Shown piece after piece: positions 45,165 to 54,562 of a stretch of 64,000 nt of DNA. A model generated the notes under the pieces. That model did not search any database. It was not told where the DNA came from and saw nothing but the letters and a program-made list of their open reading frames with translations. A program made the position numbers and the translations under genes. The first letter of the stretch is position 1, and each line of letters begins with the position of its first letter. This stretch comes from Bacteroidota bacterium (lineage in GTDB: Bacteria > Bacteroidota > Bacteroidia > AKYH767-A > OLB10): positions 62,001 to 126,000 of the forward strand of contig JADJOA010000003.1 of the NCBI GenBank assembly GCA_016714005.1, in the 5' to 3' direction.

Positions 45165-46262
45165 TTAAATAAAAGGACTTGCGGATTTTTGAATAGCTGC
45201 AAGTCCTTTTTTTATTTCCATAGCTGTTGCCCAACCAAAACCAAGTCTGAAAAAGTGGTCGCTCATTTGAAAGCAATGCCCAGGAGCAACATATGTTTTA
45301 TGTTTGTTGAGTAATACGGAATAAAATTTTTTTGTAGAAATAGATGATTTTAATCTTGGCATCATTACCACTCCTGCATCTGGAAATACAAAGTCAAACA
45401 CATTTTGTTCCTTAAGCCATTTAGAAAGAAGGTTGTAATTGGATGAAATATCTTTTGCAACCCTATTTAGAATAGTCTTTTTCTTCTTTAAAATTTGAAA
45501 AGCAATTTCCTCATCAATAACCGAGTTGCAAATAACCATTTGCTCTTTGGCAGATAAAAAATTTTCAATCAAGGAATTATTACTGCAATAAATCCAACCT
45601 ATCCTAATACCCGGAACACCATACGCTTTTGAAAGAGAAGAAACGCGAATAAGAAAAGGAGAATCGTTTAAAACATGATGAGTAAAATTTGGAAAAGGTA
45701 TGTCTTTGTAGGTCTCATCAACCAAAACAAAAATTTTTTTCCTTGTGCAATAGGAAATAATGCTTTCTAAAACATGAATATTAAATACTTTTCCTGTTGG
45801 GTTATGTGGATTAGTAAGGCTCACCAATTTTGTTTTTGATGTTATCTTGCTTATAACATCTTCTGCCTTTAAATTAAACTGATTCTCAAACTTTAATTCA
45901 ACTGTTTTTATTTTGCAGCCAATTGCATAAGGTGTTTCAAGATTGGTGGCGTAATTAGGGTGAAGTACAATTATTTCATCGTTTGCATTTAATAAGGTAG
46001 TATGTATAATAAACAGTGCAGATGCTGCACCATGCGTTACCAAAACGTTGTTAATGTTTTCAGAAAAATATTCTTTAGCAATAAGTTTTCTTAATTCATC
46101 TTTACCTTTATGGCTCCCGTAACACAACAATATTTTTTTAGAAACATTTATCTCTCTCAAATCAATATCTCTTACAGAACTTTCGGCAAGGTTGTATTTA
46201 ATATTGGAGTAACCTAACTCTTCGGGCGATTCAGCCTCAATTGGCATTCTGCGGTAAAACAT
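45165..46262 (-). CDS. PLP-dependent aminotransferase, class I/II
   Basis: I start at the ATG at 46262 (FYRRMPIEAESPEELG); a TTG at 46283 would overlap the stop of the ligase gene by four bases and is also possible. The fold-type I features are present: NPHNPTGKVF, LVDETYKDI and the Schiff-base lysine in SSLSKAYGVPGIRIGW. About 365 residues, slightly short for the family but complete. The amino acid substrate cannot be told from sequence. It follows the acyl-CoA ligase on the same strand, probably translationally coupled. Its last codons lie inside the terminator hairpin of the convergent adhesin gene. Confidence 0.82.
   Translation of the reverse strand: MFYRRMPIEAESPEELGYSNIKYNLAESSVRDIDLREINVSKKILLCYGSHKGKDELRKLIAKEYFSENINNVLVTHGAASALFIIHTTLLNANDEIIVLHPNYATNLETPYAIGCKIKTVELKFENQFNLKAEDVISKITSKTKLVSLTNPHNPTGKVFNIHVLESIISYCTRKKIFVLVDETYKDIPFPNFTHHVLNDSPFLIRVSSLSKAYGVPGIRIGWIYCSNNSLIENFLSAKEQMVICNSVIDEEIAFQILKKKKTILNRVAKDISSNYNLLSKWLKEQNVFDFVFPDAGVVMMPRLKSSISTKKFYSVLLNKHKTYVAPGHCFQMSDHFFRLGFGWATAMEIKKGLAAIQKSASPFI
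45171..45210 (+). terminator. Intrinsic terminator after the giant adhesin
   Basis: AAAAGGACTTGC (45171-45182) pairs perfectly with GCAAGTCCTTTT (45199-45210), followed by more T. It lies 20 bases after the adhesin stop. The hairpin overlaps the final 13 codons of the convergent aminotransferase, so one sequence serves as coding region on one strand and terminator on the other. Confidence 0.8.
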
Positions 46263-46279
46263 TGAAAGGGGTTTTGAAA

Positions 46280-46816
46280 TCAATCAAAAATATCTTTTAC
46301 CTTCTCTTTAAAGTTTTCAAGTATGGCTTTTCGCTTAAGGCTCATCTTTGGAGTCATCTCTCCTTTGTCAATTGAAAATTCGCGCGGAAGCAATTCAAAT
46401 TTTTTAACTGTTTCGTAGCTGCCAAGAGTTTTGTTTACATGTTCTAATTCTTCTGCAATTCTTTTCCTGACTTCTTTATTGTCTGAAATATCCTCATTGC
46501 TATGCCCTATGTCAACTCCTTTTCTTTGCGCCCAATCCTTTAAAAATGGAAATGCAGGAACAATTAATGCTGCAGCAAATTTTTGATTTTCACCTATGAT
46601 CATTGCCTGCTCAATAAAACGCGATTCCTTTAATTTATTTTCAATTAGTTGAGGAGTAATATATTTTCCTCCTGATGTTTTAAAAATTTCCTTTTTTCGA
46701 TCGGTAATCTTTAAAAATCTGTTTTCCTCAAAAATGCCTATATCGCCAGTGTGAAACCATCCGTCCTTATCAATAACTTCAGAGGTTAGCTCAGGGTGTT
46801 TAAAATAACCTAGCAT
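46280..46816 (-). CDS. Long-chain acyl-CoA ligase, C-terminal fragment
   Basis: Continues the AMP-binding protein starting at 48052. It contains GYFKHPELTSEVIDKDGWFH TGDIG (the hinge region), FLKITDRKKEIFKTSGGKY with the catalytic Lys domain, and a Lys-rich C-terminus. It is the mobile C-terminal domain that completes adenylation and thioester formation. The junction with the N-terminal part is near 46855. Confidence 0.85.
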   Translation of the reverse strand: MLGYFKHPELTSEVIDKDGWFHTGDIGIFEENRFLKITDRKKEIFKTSGGKYITPQLIENKLKESRFIEQAMIIGENQKFAAALIVPAFPFLKDWAQRKGVDIGHSNEDISDNKEVRKRIAEELEHVNKTLGSYETVKKFELLPREFSIDKGEMTPKMSLKRKAILENFKEKVKDIFD

Positions 46817-47985
46817 AACGTTAGGTCCTTTGCAAAGTATTTCTCCATCATCGGCAATTTTACCTCCACATCTTTTATAACTGTACCTACGGTTCCAAAC
46901 TTTATACAGCCGGGTTGAAAATTATTTACTGCAATTACCGGGGATGTTTCTGTTAAGCCATACCCTTCCAATACCATAATTCTTGCTGAATGAAAAACGC
47001 GTGCAAGCCTTGGTTGCAATGCAGCGCCACCAGATGCAACGGCAACTATATTTCCACCAAGTGCTTCGCGCCATTTGCTGAAAATAATTTTATTGGCGAG
47101 TTTCAGTTGCGTTTCGTACCACCAGCCATTGGCTCCGTTCAACTCGTATTTAAGTCCAAGATTAAGCGCCCAAAAGAACAACGCTTTTTTTATTCCTGTT
47201 AACTCGTTTCCTTTAGACACAATTTTATCATAGACTTTTTCGAGCAGGCGCGGAACTGTAACAAAGATGTGTGGCTTTACTTCTTTCAAATTATCGCCAA
47301 TTGTTTCTAAACTTTCGGCATAATAAATAGACACGCCATAATACACATACAAATAGGAAAGCATTCTCTCATACACATGGTTAAGCGGTAAAAAACTCAA
47401 TGCACGCCAGGATGAATCAAATGGGCACAACACCTCGCATGATGTAAAGTTACTTACCAAATTATCATGACTCAACATTACACCCTTAGGATTTCCGGTG
47501 GTGCCGCTTGTGTAAATAATAGTTGCAAGGTCGGCAGGTTTTATAGTAGATCTTATTTCTTCAACTTTAGAAAAATTGTTTGCGGCTCCTCCCTCTTCAA
47601 CAAGTTGTTGCCAGTTTTTTGCTCCATCAACATTATTAAAAGTGTAAACATCCTTAAGTGTATCAATACCAACCCTGCATCGTTGTACTTTTTCGTACAA
47701 CTCTTTTGAGGAAACAAAAATGTATTTGACTTCACTCTCCTTTAATATATAAGTTAAATCGGAATCACTAACAGTTGGGTAAACAGGCACATCAGCCACT
47801 GCGAGTTGCAGGCATGCGTGATCCACAAAATTCCACTCGGGACGATTGTTACTTATAATTCCAATTCTATCTCCCGGAACCACTCCTAACTGCAATAATC
47901 CCGAGCTAAGATTATTGATATTATCTAATACGCTTTTTGGTAGAATAGGTTTTCCATATTCCATTTTCTTTACATGCAAGAGCAT
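46810..47985 (-). CDS. Long-chain acyl-CoA ligase (AMP-binding), main fragment
   Basis: YTSGTTGNPKGVMLSH is the AMP-binding P-loop and GYGLTETSPVIAVNN the A5 motif of the ANL superfamily. ASGGAALQPRLARVFH and the membrane-associating loops match bacterial FadD15/ACSL-type ligases. The natural start is the ATG at 48052 (ANFVSRLVDLFPYQLSKF); a one-base insertion near 47938 (five A instead of four) shifts the frame, so the run at 47985 begins out of phase. Rebuilt 590 residues, a normal length. It activates long-chain fatty acids with ATP and CoA at the inner membrane. Followed by an aminotransferase. Confidence 0.88.
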   Translation of the reverse strand: MLLHVKKMEYGKPILPKSVLDNINNLSSGLLQLGVVPGDRIGIISNNRPEWNFVDHACLQLAVADVPVYPTVSDSDLTYILKESEVKYIFVSSKELYEKVQRCRVGIDTLKDVYTFNNVDGAKNWQQLVEEGGAANNFSKVEEIRSTIKPADLATIIYTSGTTGNPKGVMLSHDNLVSNFTSCEVLCPFDSSWRALSFLPLNHVYERMLSYLYVYYGVSIYYAESLETIGDNLKEVKPHIFVTVPRLLEKVYDKIVSKGNELTGIKKALFFWALNLGLKYELNGANGWWYETQLKLANKIIFSKWREALGGNIVAVASGGAALQPRLARVFHSARIMVLEGYGLTETSPVIAVNNFQPGCIKFGTVGTVIKDVEVKLPMMEKYFAKDLTLC

Positions 47986-48142
47986 CCTCTTTCGGAAATT
48001 TACTTAACTGGTAAGGAAATAAATCAACCAAGCGTGAAACGAAATTTGCCATACCTAAAAATTTTTAACGCCAATATAGGCTGTTTTCGCACAAAAAAAT
48101 TAGAGGCAATACAACATTTTTCAGCGGCCTTATCTTATTCTA

Positions 48143-48183
48143 AAAGCAGAGGGTTGCCCGCTTCGCGGGCAACCCTCTGCTTT
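48143..48183 (-). terminator. Strong terminator hairpin after the M4 peptidase gene
   Basis: A perfect 19-base stem (AAAGCAGAGGGTTGCCCGC / GCGGGCAACCCTCTGCTTT) around a TTC loop, followed by TTTTA on the minus strand. It lies 15 bases after the stop of the peptidase gene and before the start region of the ligase gene. Confidence 0.85.
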
Positions 48184-48197
48184 ATTATCAAACTCCT

Positions 48198-51100
48198 TTA
48201 ATTCTTTATCAATTTAAACTGATAATCATTTTTATCATTCTTTACTCTAACAAAATAAATTCCTGGTTTGGTTTTACTCAAATCTCCGGTAAGTTTATTT
48301 AAACCTTCATCAACCAAAACATCTTTGCTATCAATTATTCTTCCGGTTATATCAGTTATCATCAATTTAAAAGCAGATGATTCCATGGAATTAATTTCAA
48401 TAAAAAATAAATCAATAACCGGATTTGGATAAACTGTAGCAGCACTACTGTTGTATATTTCATTTGTAGTTGATGCGACTCTGCAATTAATTACAACAGA
48501 AGTTGCAGGAGATGCTTTAGTACATCCATTTGCAGTTTGTTTCACTTTGTATGAACCTGCAGTTGTAGCAGTATAAGTTTGATTAGTTGCGCCTGCAATA
48601 TCCGTACTGTTTTTTTGCCATTGTAACGCCACACCACTAAAAGTGTTTGACGTGAATAATACATTTTGTCCAGCACAAATTGTTGCAGTTCCCAACGGTG
48701 TAATGGAAGGTGTTGGGTTGTTAGTTACATTTAATATTACTCCGGCTGAAGTTACAGAGCACACTCCGCCTTGGGTTATTCTTACAGAATAGGTTCCATA
48801 ACTTGACGCAGGATACGTTTGTGCAGTAGCACCGGGCAGCATAGAGCCATTTCGTAACCATTGATATGCATAATTATAACCGCTGTTGGCAGCAAAAGTT
48901 GTATTACTTCCTGCACAAATTGTTACAGTGCCTGATGGTGAAATAGAAGCAATAGGATTAGAAATTGAAACTGAGGTAGCAGCAGAAGTTGCATTGCCAC
49001 AAGAAGAATTTATCTGCACAGAATAGTTTCCTGAAAGTGTAGTTGAATAAGTTGAAAGAGTAGCCCCGGAGATTGGGTTGCCATCTGCCAACCACTGATA
49101 AACATAGCCCGGACCAGAATTAGATGATAGATTTACGGTTGAACCACCACAGGTTACAACATTACCGGACGGGGTAACATTTGCAGTAATTCCGCTTGCA
49201 GAAACAGGAATTGAATTTGATGTTGCGCTGCCGCATGTTGCACTTATCGTGCAAGTATAATTACCGGAGGCGGTGACAACGTAAGAGGATAACGTTGCTC
49301 CCATAATATTTGCTCCATTATTTAACCATTGATAATTATAACCGCTAACTGCATTGTTTACACTTAAAGTTACCGAGCCCCCTGTACAAAAAGTTGTAGA
49401 ACCATTAGCAGTAATGGCTGCAGATACACTTGAAGCATTTGTAACAGAAACAGCAGGTGCCGATTTAGAGCATCCGTTAGCAGTTTGAACAACCCTGTAT
49501 GAACCAACTGAATTAGCAACGTACGTTTGATTAGTTGCTCCCGAAATATTACTACTATTCTTTTGCCACTGCAAAGATACCCCACTAAACGTGCTGGAAG
49601 AAAGCGTAACATTTCCCGGAGAGCAGAAGCTCAAAGGTGTTGAGTAAGAAATTGATGGCACAGGATTATTTATTACTGTTAAAACAATTGTGTTGGAATT
49701 GCCTGAACAACCGCCTGGTGCTGTAACATAACAATAATAATTTCCTGCCGATGATACCGCAAAGGTTGAATTTACAGCACCATTTTGCAGAACTCCGTTT
49801 CTATACCATTGGTAAGTACTTCCCGAAACGACAGGAGCACTTAGGGTAGTGTTTGTTCCGGCACATATGGATGTTGAGCCTGCGGTTATCACCGGTGCAC
49901 CAATTCCAAGATTGACTTGCGTAACTGACGATGTAACTGAACATGGACCATTGCTCACATAAATAGAATAAAGTCCTGATGATGTAGCATTATAACTAAC
50001 TGAAGTAGCACCGGCAATATTATTTCCGTTCAATTGCCATTGGATGGAATAACCTACACCTGTGTTGGCAGAAAGCAGATAACTATTATTGCAAGTGGTT
50101 ACTGAACCGGCAGGGAAAATGTTAGCCGAAGGGTTCGTGTAAACATCAATGCTGGTGTTTGCTGAATTTGTACAACCGTTACCATCAGTGTAGGAGTAGC
50201 TGATAGGATAATTTCCTGAAAGACCTAATGGTGAAAAAGAGTTTCCGCTTACGCCAGTTCCGCCAAACGTTCCGCCAGATGGATTTCCTGCCAGAACAAT
50301 AGCTGATTGGTTGTTACACATTGCGGGATATGTTCCGGCATTAACCACAGGCAAACCATTTACAACTATTGATGATGTTGCAGAATTGCTGCAACCATTT
50401 GCATCGGTATAATTATATGATACATTATTTGTTCCAACCAATCCTAACGGGTTAAAATTATTTCCGATTATTCCAGCACCTGAAAAAGTTCCGCCTGATG
50501 GCGTTCCGTTTAAAGAAATTGATGAAGCGTTTTCGCACAATGCAGAATACGTTCCTGCATCAACTATTGGCTGGGCATTAACAGTAATGTTTGCAACATC
50601 GCTACCGCTGCAAGTTCCATTGCTGTAATTGTAAGTTACTTGATACACGCCCGCTGCTAATCCCGAAGGGTCAAAAGAGTTACCTGTTACACCCGTTCCG
50701 CTAAAGTTTCCGCCTGCAGGAGTACCGGTTAAGCTAACAGCAGCGCTATTATTGCAAAGTGCATTGTATGTTCCTGCACTAACAGTTAAGCTTCCGGTGT
50801 TAACAACGGTTACAGGTGAAGTTGCAGGTCCGCAGTTAGGGTAAGGAATTGTATAATCAGGAATGGTAAGTGTCCAGTTATTGATTGTTCCTATATCTTG
50901 TCCGGCTCTGTCATAAACTCTCAAAATCCAGTTTCCGTTAGGGTTAATTGCCCCGCCACCTAAAGATGCAAAAGATGTTCTTGTTATTGGCACACATGAT
51001 GACCAAGTACTTGCCCACGGTTTAAATGTTCCTGTAAATGGTGCAGTGCCTGATGCTACTGTTGTTGCACCAGCATCGGAAAAAACAGTGTTTACAAAAT

Positions 51101-51665
51101 TATCACCCGCACCGCCAGCCTGATTACTTAATCCAAGAATATCGCCATTAGGTGCTTCAAGCACAACATCAATATCTCCATCATAAGTATGTGTAAGGTT
51201 AACAGTAACAGAAATATTTGAAGGATTAATACTTGTTGCCAAACCGCTAACTACAATAGTTGTATTTGCGGTTCCAGTGCAAGTATTGTCCACAATGTTT
51301 GATGTGGTGTTATTGTTTTGCGAAGTTCCGGTTAATGTTTGTGCAACGTAAGTTACAGAATAATTTCCGGGAGCTGATGCAACGTAATTATCAGCATTAG
51401 CTCCGCTTATAGGTGAACCATTTAAATTCCATTGGTAACCATAACCCGTTGCAGTATTTGCCTGCAAAGTTGTTGTTTGTCCGTTACATAAAGAAACAGT
51501 GCCTGCCGGAGAAATGGTAGCTGCGATAGAGTTGGTTATTACTGATGTTGCGTTTGATGTAAAAGAAGTACCGCAAGTAACAGTACTGCAAGTGTAACTG
51601 CCACCTGGCCTGCTACGTAAGTACTGTTGGTAGCTCCTGCAATAGGTGAGCCATTTCTGTTCCAT
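48198..51665 (-). CDS. M4 metallopeptidase, C-terminal Ig-repeat part with P-domain and T9SS tail
   Basis: This 1155-residue frame is the tail of the peptidase starting at 53431. It holds first a proprotein-convertase P-domain (LTHTYDGDIDVVLEAPNGDI ... GNWILRVYDRAGQDIGTINN), then ten or more Ig-like modules of 75-85 residues of two kinds, one with YNYTDANGCSNSAT-type ends, the other with YQWLRNGSMLPGATAQTY-type cores. The last ~90 residues form the T9SS type A sorting domain (YPNPVIDLFFIEINSM ... LIKN). The repeats probably space the enzyme from the surface or bind polymers. Confidence 0.85.
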   Translation of the reverse strand: MEQKWLTYCRSYQQYLRSRPGGSYTCSTVTCGTSFTSNATSVITNSIAATISPAGTVSLCNGQTTTLQANTATGYGYQWNLNGSPISGANADNYVASAPGNYSVTYVAQTLTGTSQNNNTTSNIVDNTCTGTANTTIVVSGLATSINPSNISVTVNLTHTYDGDIDVVLEAPNGDILGLSNQAGGAGDNFVNTVFSDAGATTVASGTAPFTGTFKPWASTWSSCVPITRTSFASLGGGAINPNGNWILRVYDRAGQDIGTINNWTLTIPDYTIPYPNCGPATSPVTVVNTGSLTVSAGTYNALCNNSAAVSLTGTPAGGNFSGTGVTGNSFDPSGLAAGVYQVTYNYSNGTCSGSDVANITVNAQPIVDAGTYSALCENASSISLNGTPSGGTFSGAGIIGNNFNPLGLVGTNNVSYNYTDANGCSNSATSSIVVNGLPVVNAGTYPAMCNNQSAIVLAGNPSGGTFGGTGVSGNSFSPLGLSGNYPISYSYTDGNGCTNSANTSIDVYTNPSANIFPAGSVTTCNNSYLLSANTGVGYSIQWQLNGNNIAGATSVSYNATSSGLYSIYVSNGPCSVTSSVTQVNLGIGAPVITAGSTSICAGTNTTLSAPVVSGSTYQWYRNGVLQNGAVNSTFAVSSAGNYYCYVTAPGGCSGNSNTIVLTVINNPVPSISYSTPLSFCSPGNVTLSSSTFSGVSLQWQKNSSNISGATNQTYVANSVGSYRVVQTANGCSKSAPAVSVTNASSVSAAITANGSTTFCTGGSVTLSVNNAVSGYNYQWLNNGANIMGATLSSYVVTASGNYTCTISATCGSATSNSIPVSASGITANVTPSGNVVTCGGSTVNLSSNSGPGYVYQWLADGNPISGATLSTYSTTLSGNYSVQINSSCGNATSAATSVSISNPIASISPSGTVTICAGSNTTFAANSGYNYAYQWLRNGSMLPGATAQTYPASSYGTYSVRITQGGVCSVTSAGVILNVTNNPTPSITPLGTATICAGQNVLFTSNTFSGVALQWQKNSTDIAGATNQTYTATTAGSYKVKQTANGCTKASPATSVVINCRVASTTNEIYNSSAATVYPNPVIDLFFIEINSMESSAFKLMITDITGRIIDSKDVLVDEGLNKLTGDLSKTKPGIYFVRVKNDKNDYQFKLIKN

Positions 51666-52513
51666 TGATAAGTTGTGCCTGCAATTGCATTTGCTGTTAA
51701 GGTAACATTTCCTCCTTCACAAAATGTTGTGGCACCACTTGTTGATATTGAAGCAGCTGTACCAGCTTGTGCAGAGCCCACACCTACTGCATACCATGCA
51801 TTGGTTGTGGCAATTACTTCAGGAGAGCAAGGTCCGAACAAATCGGTGGCAGCCTGTATAGCATAAAAACGTGCATCGGCATATTGCGAATTTTGTGACA
51901 GATAAACAGTAAGGTTTCTGTATGCAATTGCCGCTGCATTATTAATACCTATTGCAGATACATTATAATTATTACCCAAATCATTTGTACCGATTCCTCC
52001 TACCGATAAAAGGTAGAACCAATAATTCTGAACACCGCTATTGGTATGTACACCTCCATTATCACCCGTGCCCGTGTACCAATTAGTGCCAAGGTAGCAA
52101 TCCGGATCACCGTACGCATTAGGGTTAGAGTGTGAACGGAAAGCTGCACCAATATCTTCGCCAATCAGCCAATCAAATGTTGCAGGTGATGCATAGTTTT
52201 CAATTGCGGTTCCAAAAATATCACTAAACGATTCGTTTAATGCTCCTGATTGATATGAGTAAACTAAGTTGGCAGTAAAATTTGTTAAACCATGTGTTAC
52301 TTCATGTCCGCCAATGTCAAGCGAGGTTAAAGGATTGTATGTAGCATTACCATCTCCATAAGTCATTCTGGTGCCATCCCAAAAAGCATTTACGTAATTA
52401 GTGCTGTAGTGAACATAACTCAATAACTTAAAACCTGCATTATTAATACTGTTTCTTCCATAGTTGTTAAAAAGAAATCGTAGGTTTTTTCTGTAGCCAA
52501 ATGTGCATCGCAT
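51539..52513 (-). CDS. M4 metallopeptidase, catalytic fragment
   Basis: From about residue 16 this frame is the thermolysin-type catalytic domain. It has the zinc motif H-E-V-T-H (IGGHEVTHGLTNFTANLVYS), the third ligand in GALNESFSDIFGTAIE, the segment DNGGVHTNSGVQNYWFYLLS, and a C-terminal helical lobe ending CSPEVIATTNAWYAVGVG. All catalytic residues are present. The upstream junction is near 52470 in a T5 run, the downstream one near 51608. Confidence 0.85.
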   Translation of the reverse strand: MRCTFGYRKNLRFLFNNYGRNSINNAGFKLLSYVHYSTNYVNAFWDGTRMTYGDGNATYNPLTSLDIGGHEVTHGLTNFTANLVYSYQSGALNESFSDIFGTAIENYASPATFDWLIGEDIGAAFRSHSNPNAYGDPDCYLGTNWYTGTGDNGGVHTNSGVQNYWFYLLSVGGIGTNDLGNNYNVSAIGINNAAAIAYRNLTVYLSQNSQYADARFYAIQAATDLFGPCSPEVIATTNAWYAVGVGSAQAGTAASISTSGATTFCEGGNVTLTANAIAGTTYQWNRNGSPIAGATNSTYVAGQVAVTLAVLLLAVLLLHQTQHQ

Positions 52514-53431
52514 GCGTACTGGTCCTTATTTGCATTTACATTGTTCCAATAGTTATCGGTATCGGTAAAATCAACAGCAGCGCCATAGCTTGTTCCTTTA
52601 AGCATGTTGTAAGTTTCAATACCAAGACCTCTGCCGGTTTCTCTAAGTCTGAAATTATTTACAGCGGTGCTGTCGGTAGTAATTGTTTGTGTACCGCTGT
52701 AGGCGGTAACGCATGTTGCATTGGAGTTGCCATGATGTATGCGGTCTAACTTTTCAATAATATTTCCGGTTTTTGCATCTACATAAATATAATAGCGTTG
52801 CATAGGTTCATGCGCATAAACATCAAACTCATAAGCCAATTCAAATGCTTCATTAATTTTTTGCGATGATGCAGCTAATACCAATTTGCCAGTAGGGAAA
52901 AAAGTTGCCTTTGCATCACCTTGCTCCCTTTTTATAAATGCTTCTTCAGAAGCAAGTTCCCATTTATAAATTTTTGCACCAATGTTTTCCTTTGCTTTTG
53001 CCAATGCTGTTTGTTCGCTTAAAACAGGGCTCATGCTTTTAGGAAATTTATTGGTCATAAAACCATTGGCAGAAATCAGCTTACCATTTTTTGTATGCGC
53101 TATATACATAGTGTGAATCAACTCCACACCTCTGTAGGTTTGATGATAGCGATAGTGAACCATGCCCATTTGGTCTGGCTCAGTTGAAATTAATTTTAAC
53201 CCGCATTCAGCTGGCAAACCTGCATTGGATTTTAACCAGCCCTCAAGCATATTAATTTCCGGCTGTTGGTTTTCGTTAAACCTAACGTAATCAGGAATAA
53301 CAGTGTTATCAGAAAGTCTGACAAATGATGTGCCTTTAAATCTATCATCGGCAAGTTTTCCAATTAATTCAGTTGCATTGGTGGTGTAGCATAAAAATGC
53401 CGTACACATTGTGAATAGTGTTTTTTTTCAT
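52420..53431 (-). CDS. M4 metallopeptidase precursor, propeptide fragment
   Basis: I place the start at the ATG at 53431 (KKTLFTMCTAFLCYTTNA), which gives a signal peptide if one surplus base in the A8 run after it is removed; the continuous frame starts at 53409. Residues 60-230 are the FTP-type propeptide (HYRYHQTYRGVELIHTMYIA; AKAKENIGAKIYKWE) and PepSY-like strand set found before M4 enzymes. It ends with the first residues of the catalytic domain. Full precursor 53431-48198, about 1745 residues: secreted protease of the bacillolysin type. Confidence 0.85.
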
Positions 53432-53556
53432 TCCTCAAAAAATTTTATATGAATTTCAGTTTATTGCAAGCTAATTAACAACAATCATTTGATATACGCA
53501 AGCGCGTTTCATAAGTGAGGTTAAATTCAGCTTGGTTTTGTTACTTCGCGCTGATA

Positions 53557-53856
53557 ATGATAGCTCAGTTAAACAAACATTACCCGAGAATAAGTTTATT
53601 TAAAACTTATCAAAGATTAGTTGCCTATTTTTTGTTTGAAGGTCGTCCGTTAACCACCAAAGGGCAATGGTTTAATACTTTTGTAAAAGCATGGCTCAAA
53701 TTTGTAATTTCCATTAGCAAACCCGAATTAAAACATCCGCCTGTCTTTATTATTGGCACTGGCAGAAGCGGCACCACTTTATTAGGCATGTTGCTTTCCA
53801 TGCATAAAAAATATTGCATTTTTAAACGAGCCAAAAATCATTTGGCATACGGCTAA
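53557..53856 (+). CDS. Sulfotransferase-family protein, N-terminal fragment
   Basis: I choose the ATG at 53557 (IAQLNKHYPRISLFKTYQRL). PPVFIIGTGRSGTTLLGMLL is the 5'-phosphosulfate-binding loop of PAPS-dependent sulfotransferases. After MHK the frame slips in an A6 run near 53805; the next frame reads EVLFLNEPKIIWHTANNMDE into the second fragment. Confidence 0.8.
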   Translation: MIAQLNKHYPRISLFKTYQRLVAYFLFEGRPLTTKGQWFNTFVKAWLKFVISISKPELKHPPVFIIGTGRSGTTLLGMLLSMHKKYCIFKRAKNHLAYG

Positions 53857-53860
53857 TAAT

Positions 53861-54562
53861 ATGGATGAGGTTATTGGTTCGTATAACAAATCCGGTGGCT
53901 CATTTTTATTAAATGAAAATGATGCAACTCAATCTGTTATTTCAAAAATGCAAAAAATATATAATCTATTTTTAAAAATTACCGGAAGCAAAATAGTGCT
54001 TGATAAATACCCTGAAATGATTTTCAGGGTTGACTACACTGAAAAGATTTTTTCAGGATGCCGTTTTCTTTTTATAACACGCAACTTTTACGATACAGTA
54101 TTTTCTAATCAGCTGTGGAACAACTCAAACTCACTAATCAATAAAAATATAAAAGAGGACTGGTGGGGGTTGAATAATAAAAAATGGAAGTTGATTTGCG
54201 AAGAACTTTTATCCAATAGTGAATTGTTACAAGGTTATACTGAACAAATAAAAAAATTTGATGATGATATATTAAAATCGGCTGTAGAATGGATTGTAAC
54301 AATGGAGCAAGGATTGAATGTGCTTAAATCACATAAAAATATTTTACATGTGAAGTATGAGAATATAATTGAAGAAACAGAACCCACTCTCAATAAAATA
54401 TTAAATTTTCTCAATCTTAATGCAGATAATAAAATAAATATCTATGCTAAAGCTATTCTAAAGAAAAAAACTTCAAAACCAATTGAATTAGTACTGCCTG
54501 ATTTTTTAATAAACGCAGCATCTGTAGTTTCAACGCAATTAAACTATAAGTTTATAAAATGA
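53861..54562 (+). CDS. Sulfotransferase-family protein, C-terminal fragment
   Basis: The 233-residue frame continues the protein from 53557. The 3'-phosphate-binding segment CRFLFITRNFYDTVFSNQLW, with R-N-x-x-D in place of R-D-P-x-D/R-x2-S, and HVKYENIIEETEPTLNKILN fit the family. It transfers sulfate to a sugar or lipid, or is a relative with another acceptor. The stop overlaps the next start codon (ATGA at 54559-54562), so translation with the glycosyltransferase is coupled. Rebuilt length about 335 residues. Confidence 0.8.
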   Translation: MDEVIGSYNKSGGSFLLNENDATQSVISKMQKIYNLFLKITGSKIVLDKYPEMIFRVDYTEKIFSGCRFLFITRNFYDTVFSNQLWNNSNSLINKNIKEDWWGLNNKKWKLICEELLSNSELLQGYTEQIKKFDDDILKSAVEWIVTMEQGLNVLKSHKNILHVKYENIIEETEPTLNKILNFLNLNADNKINIYAKAILKKKTSKPIELVLPDFLINAASVVSTQLNYKFIK

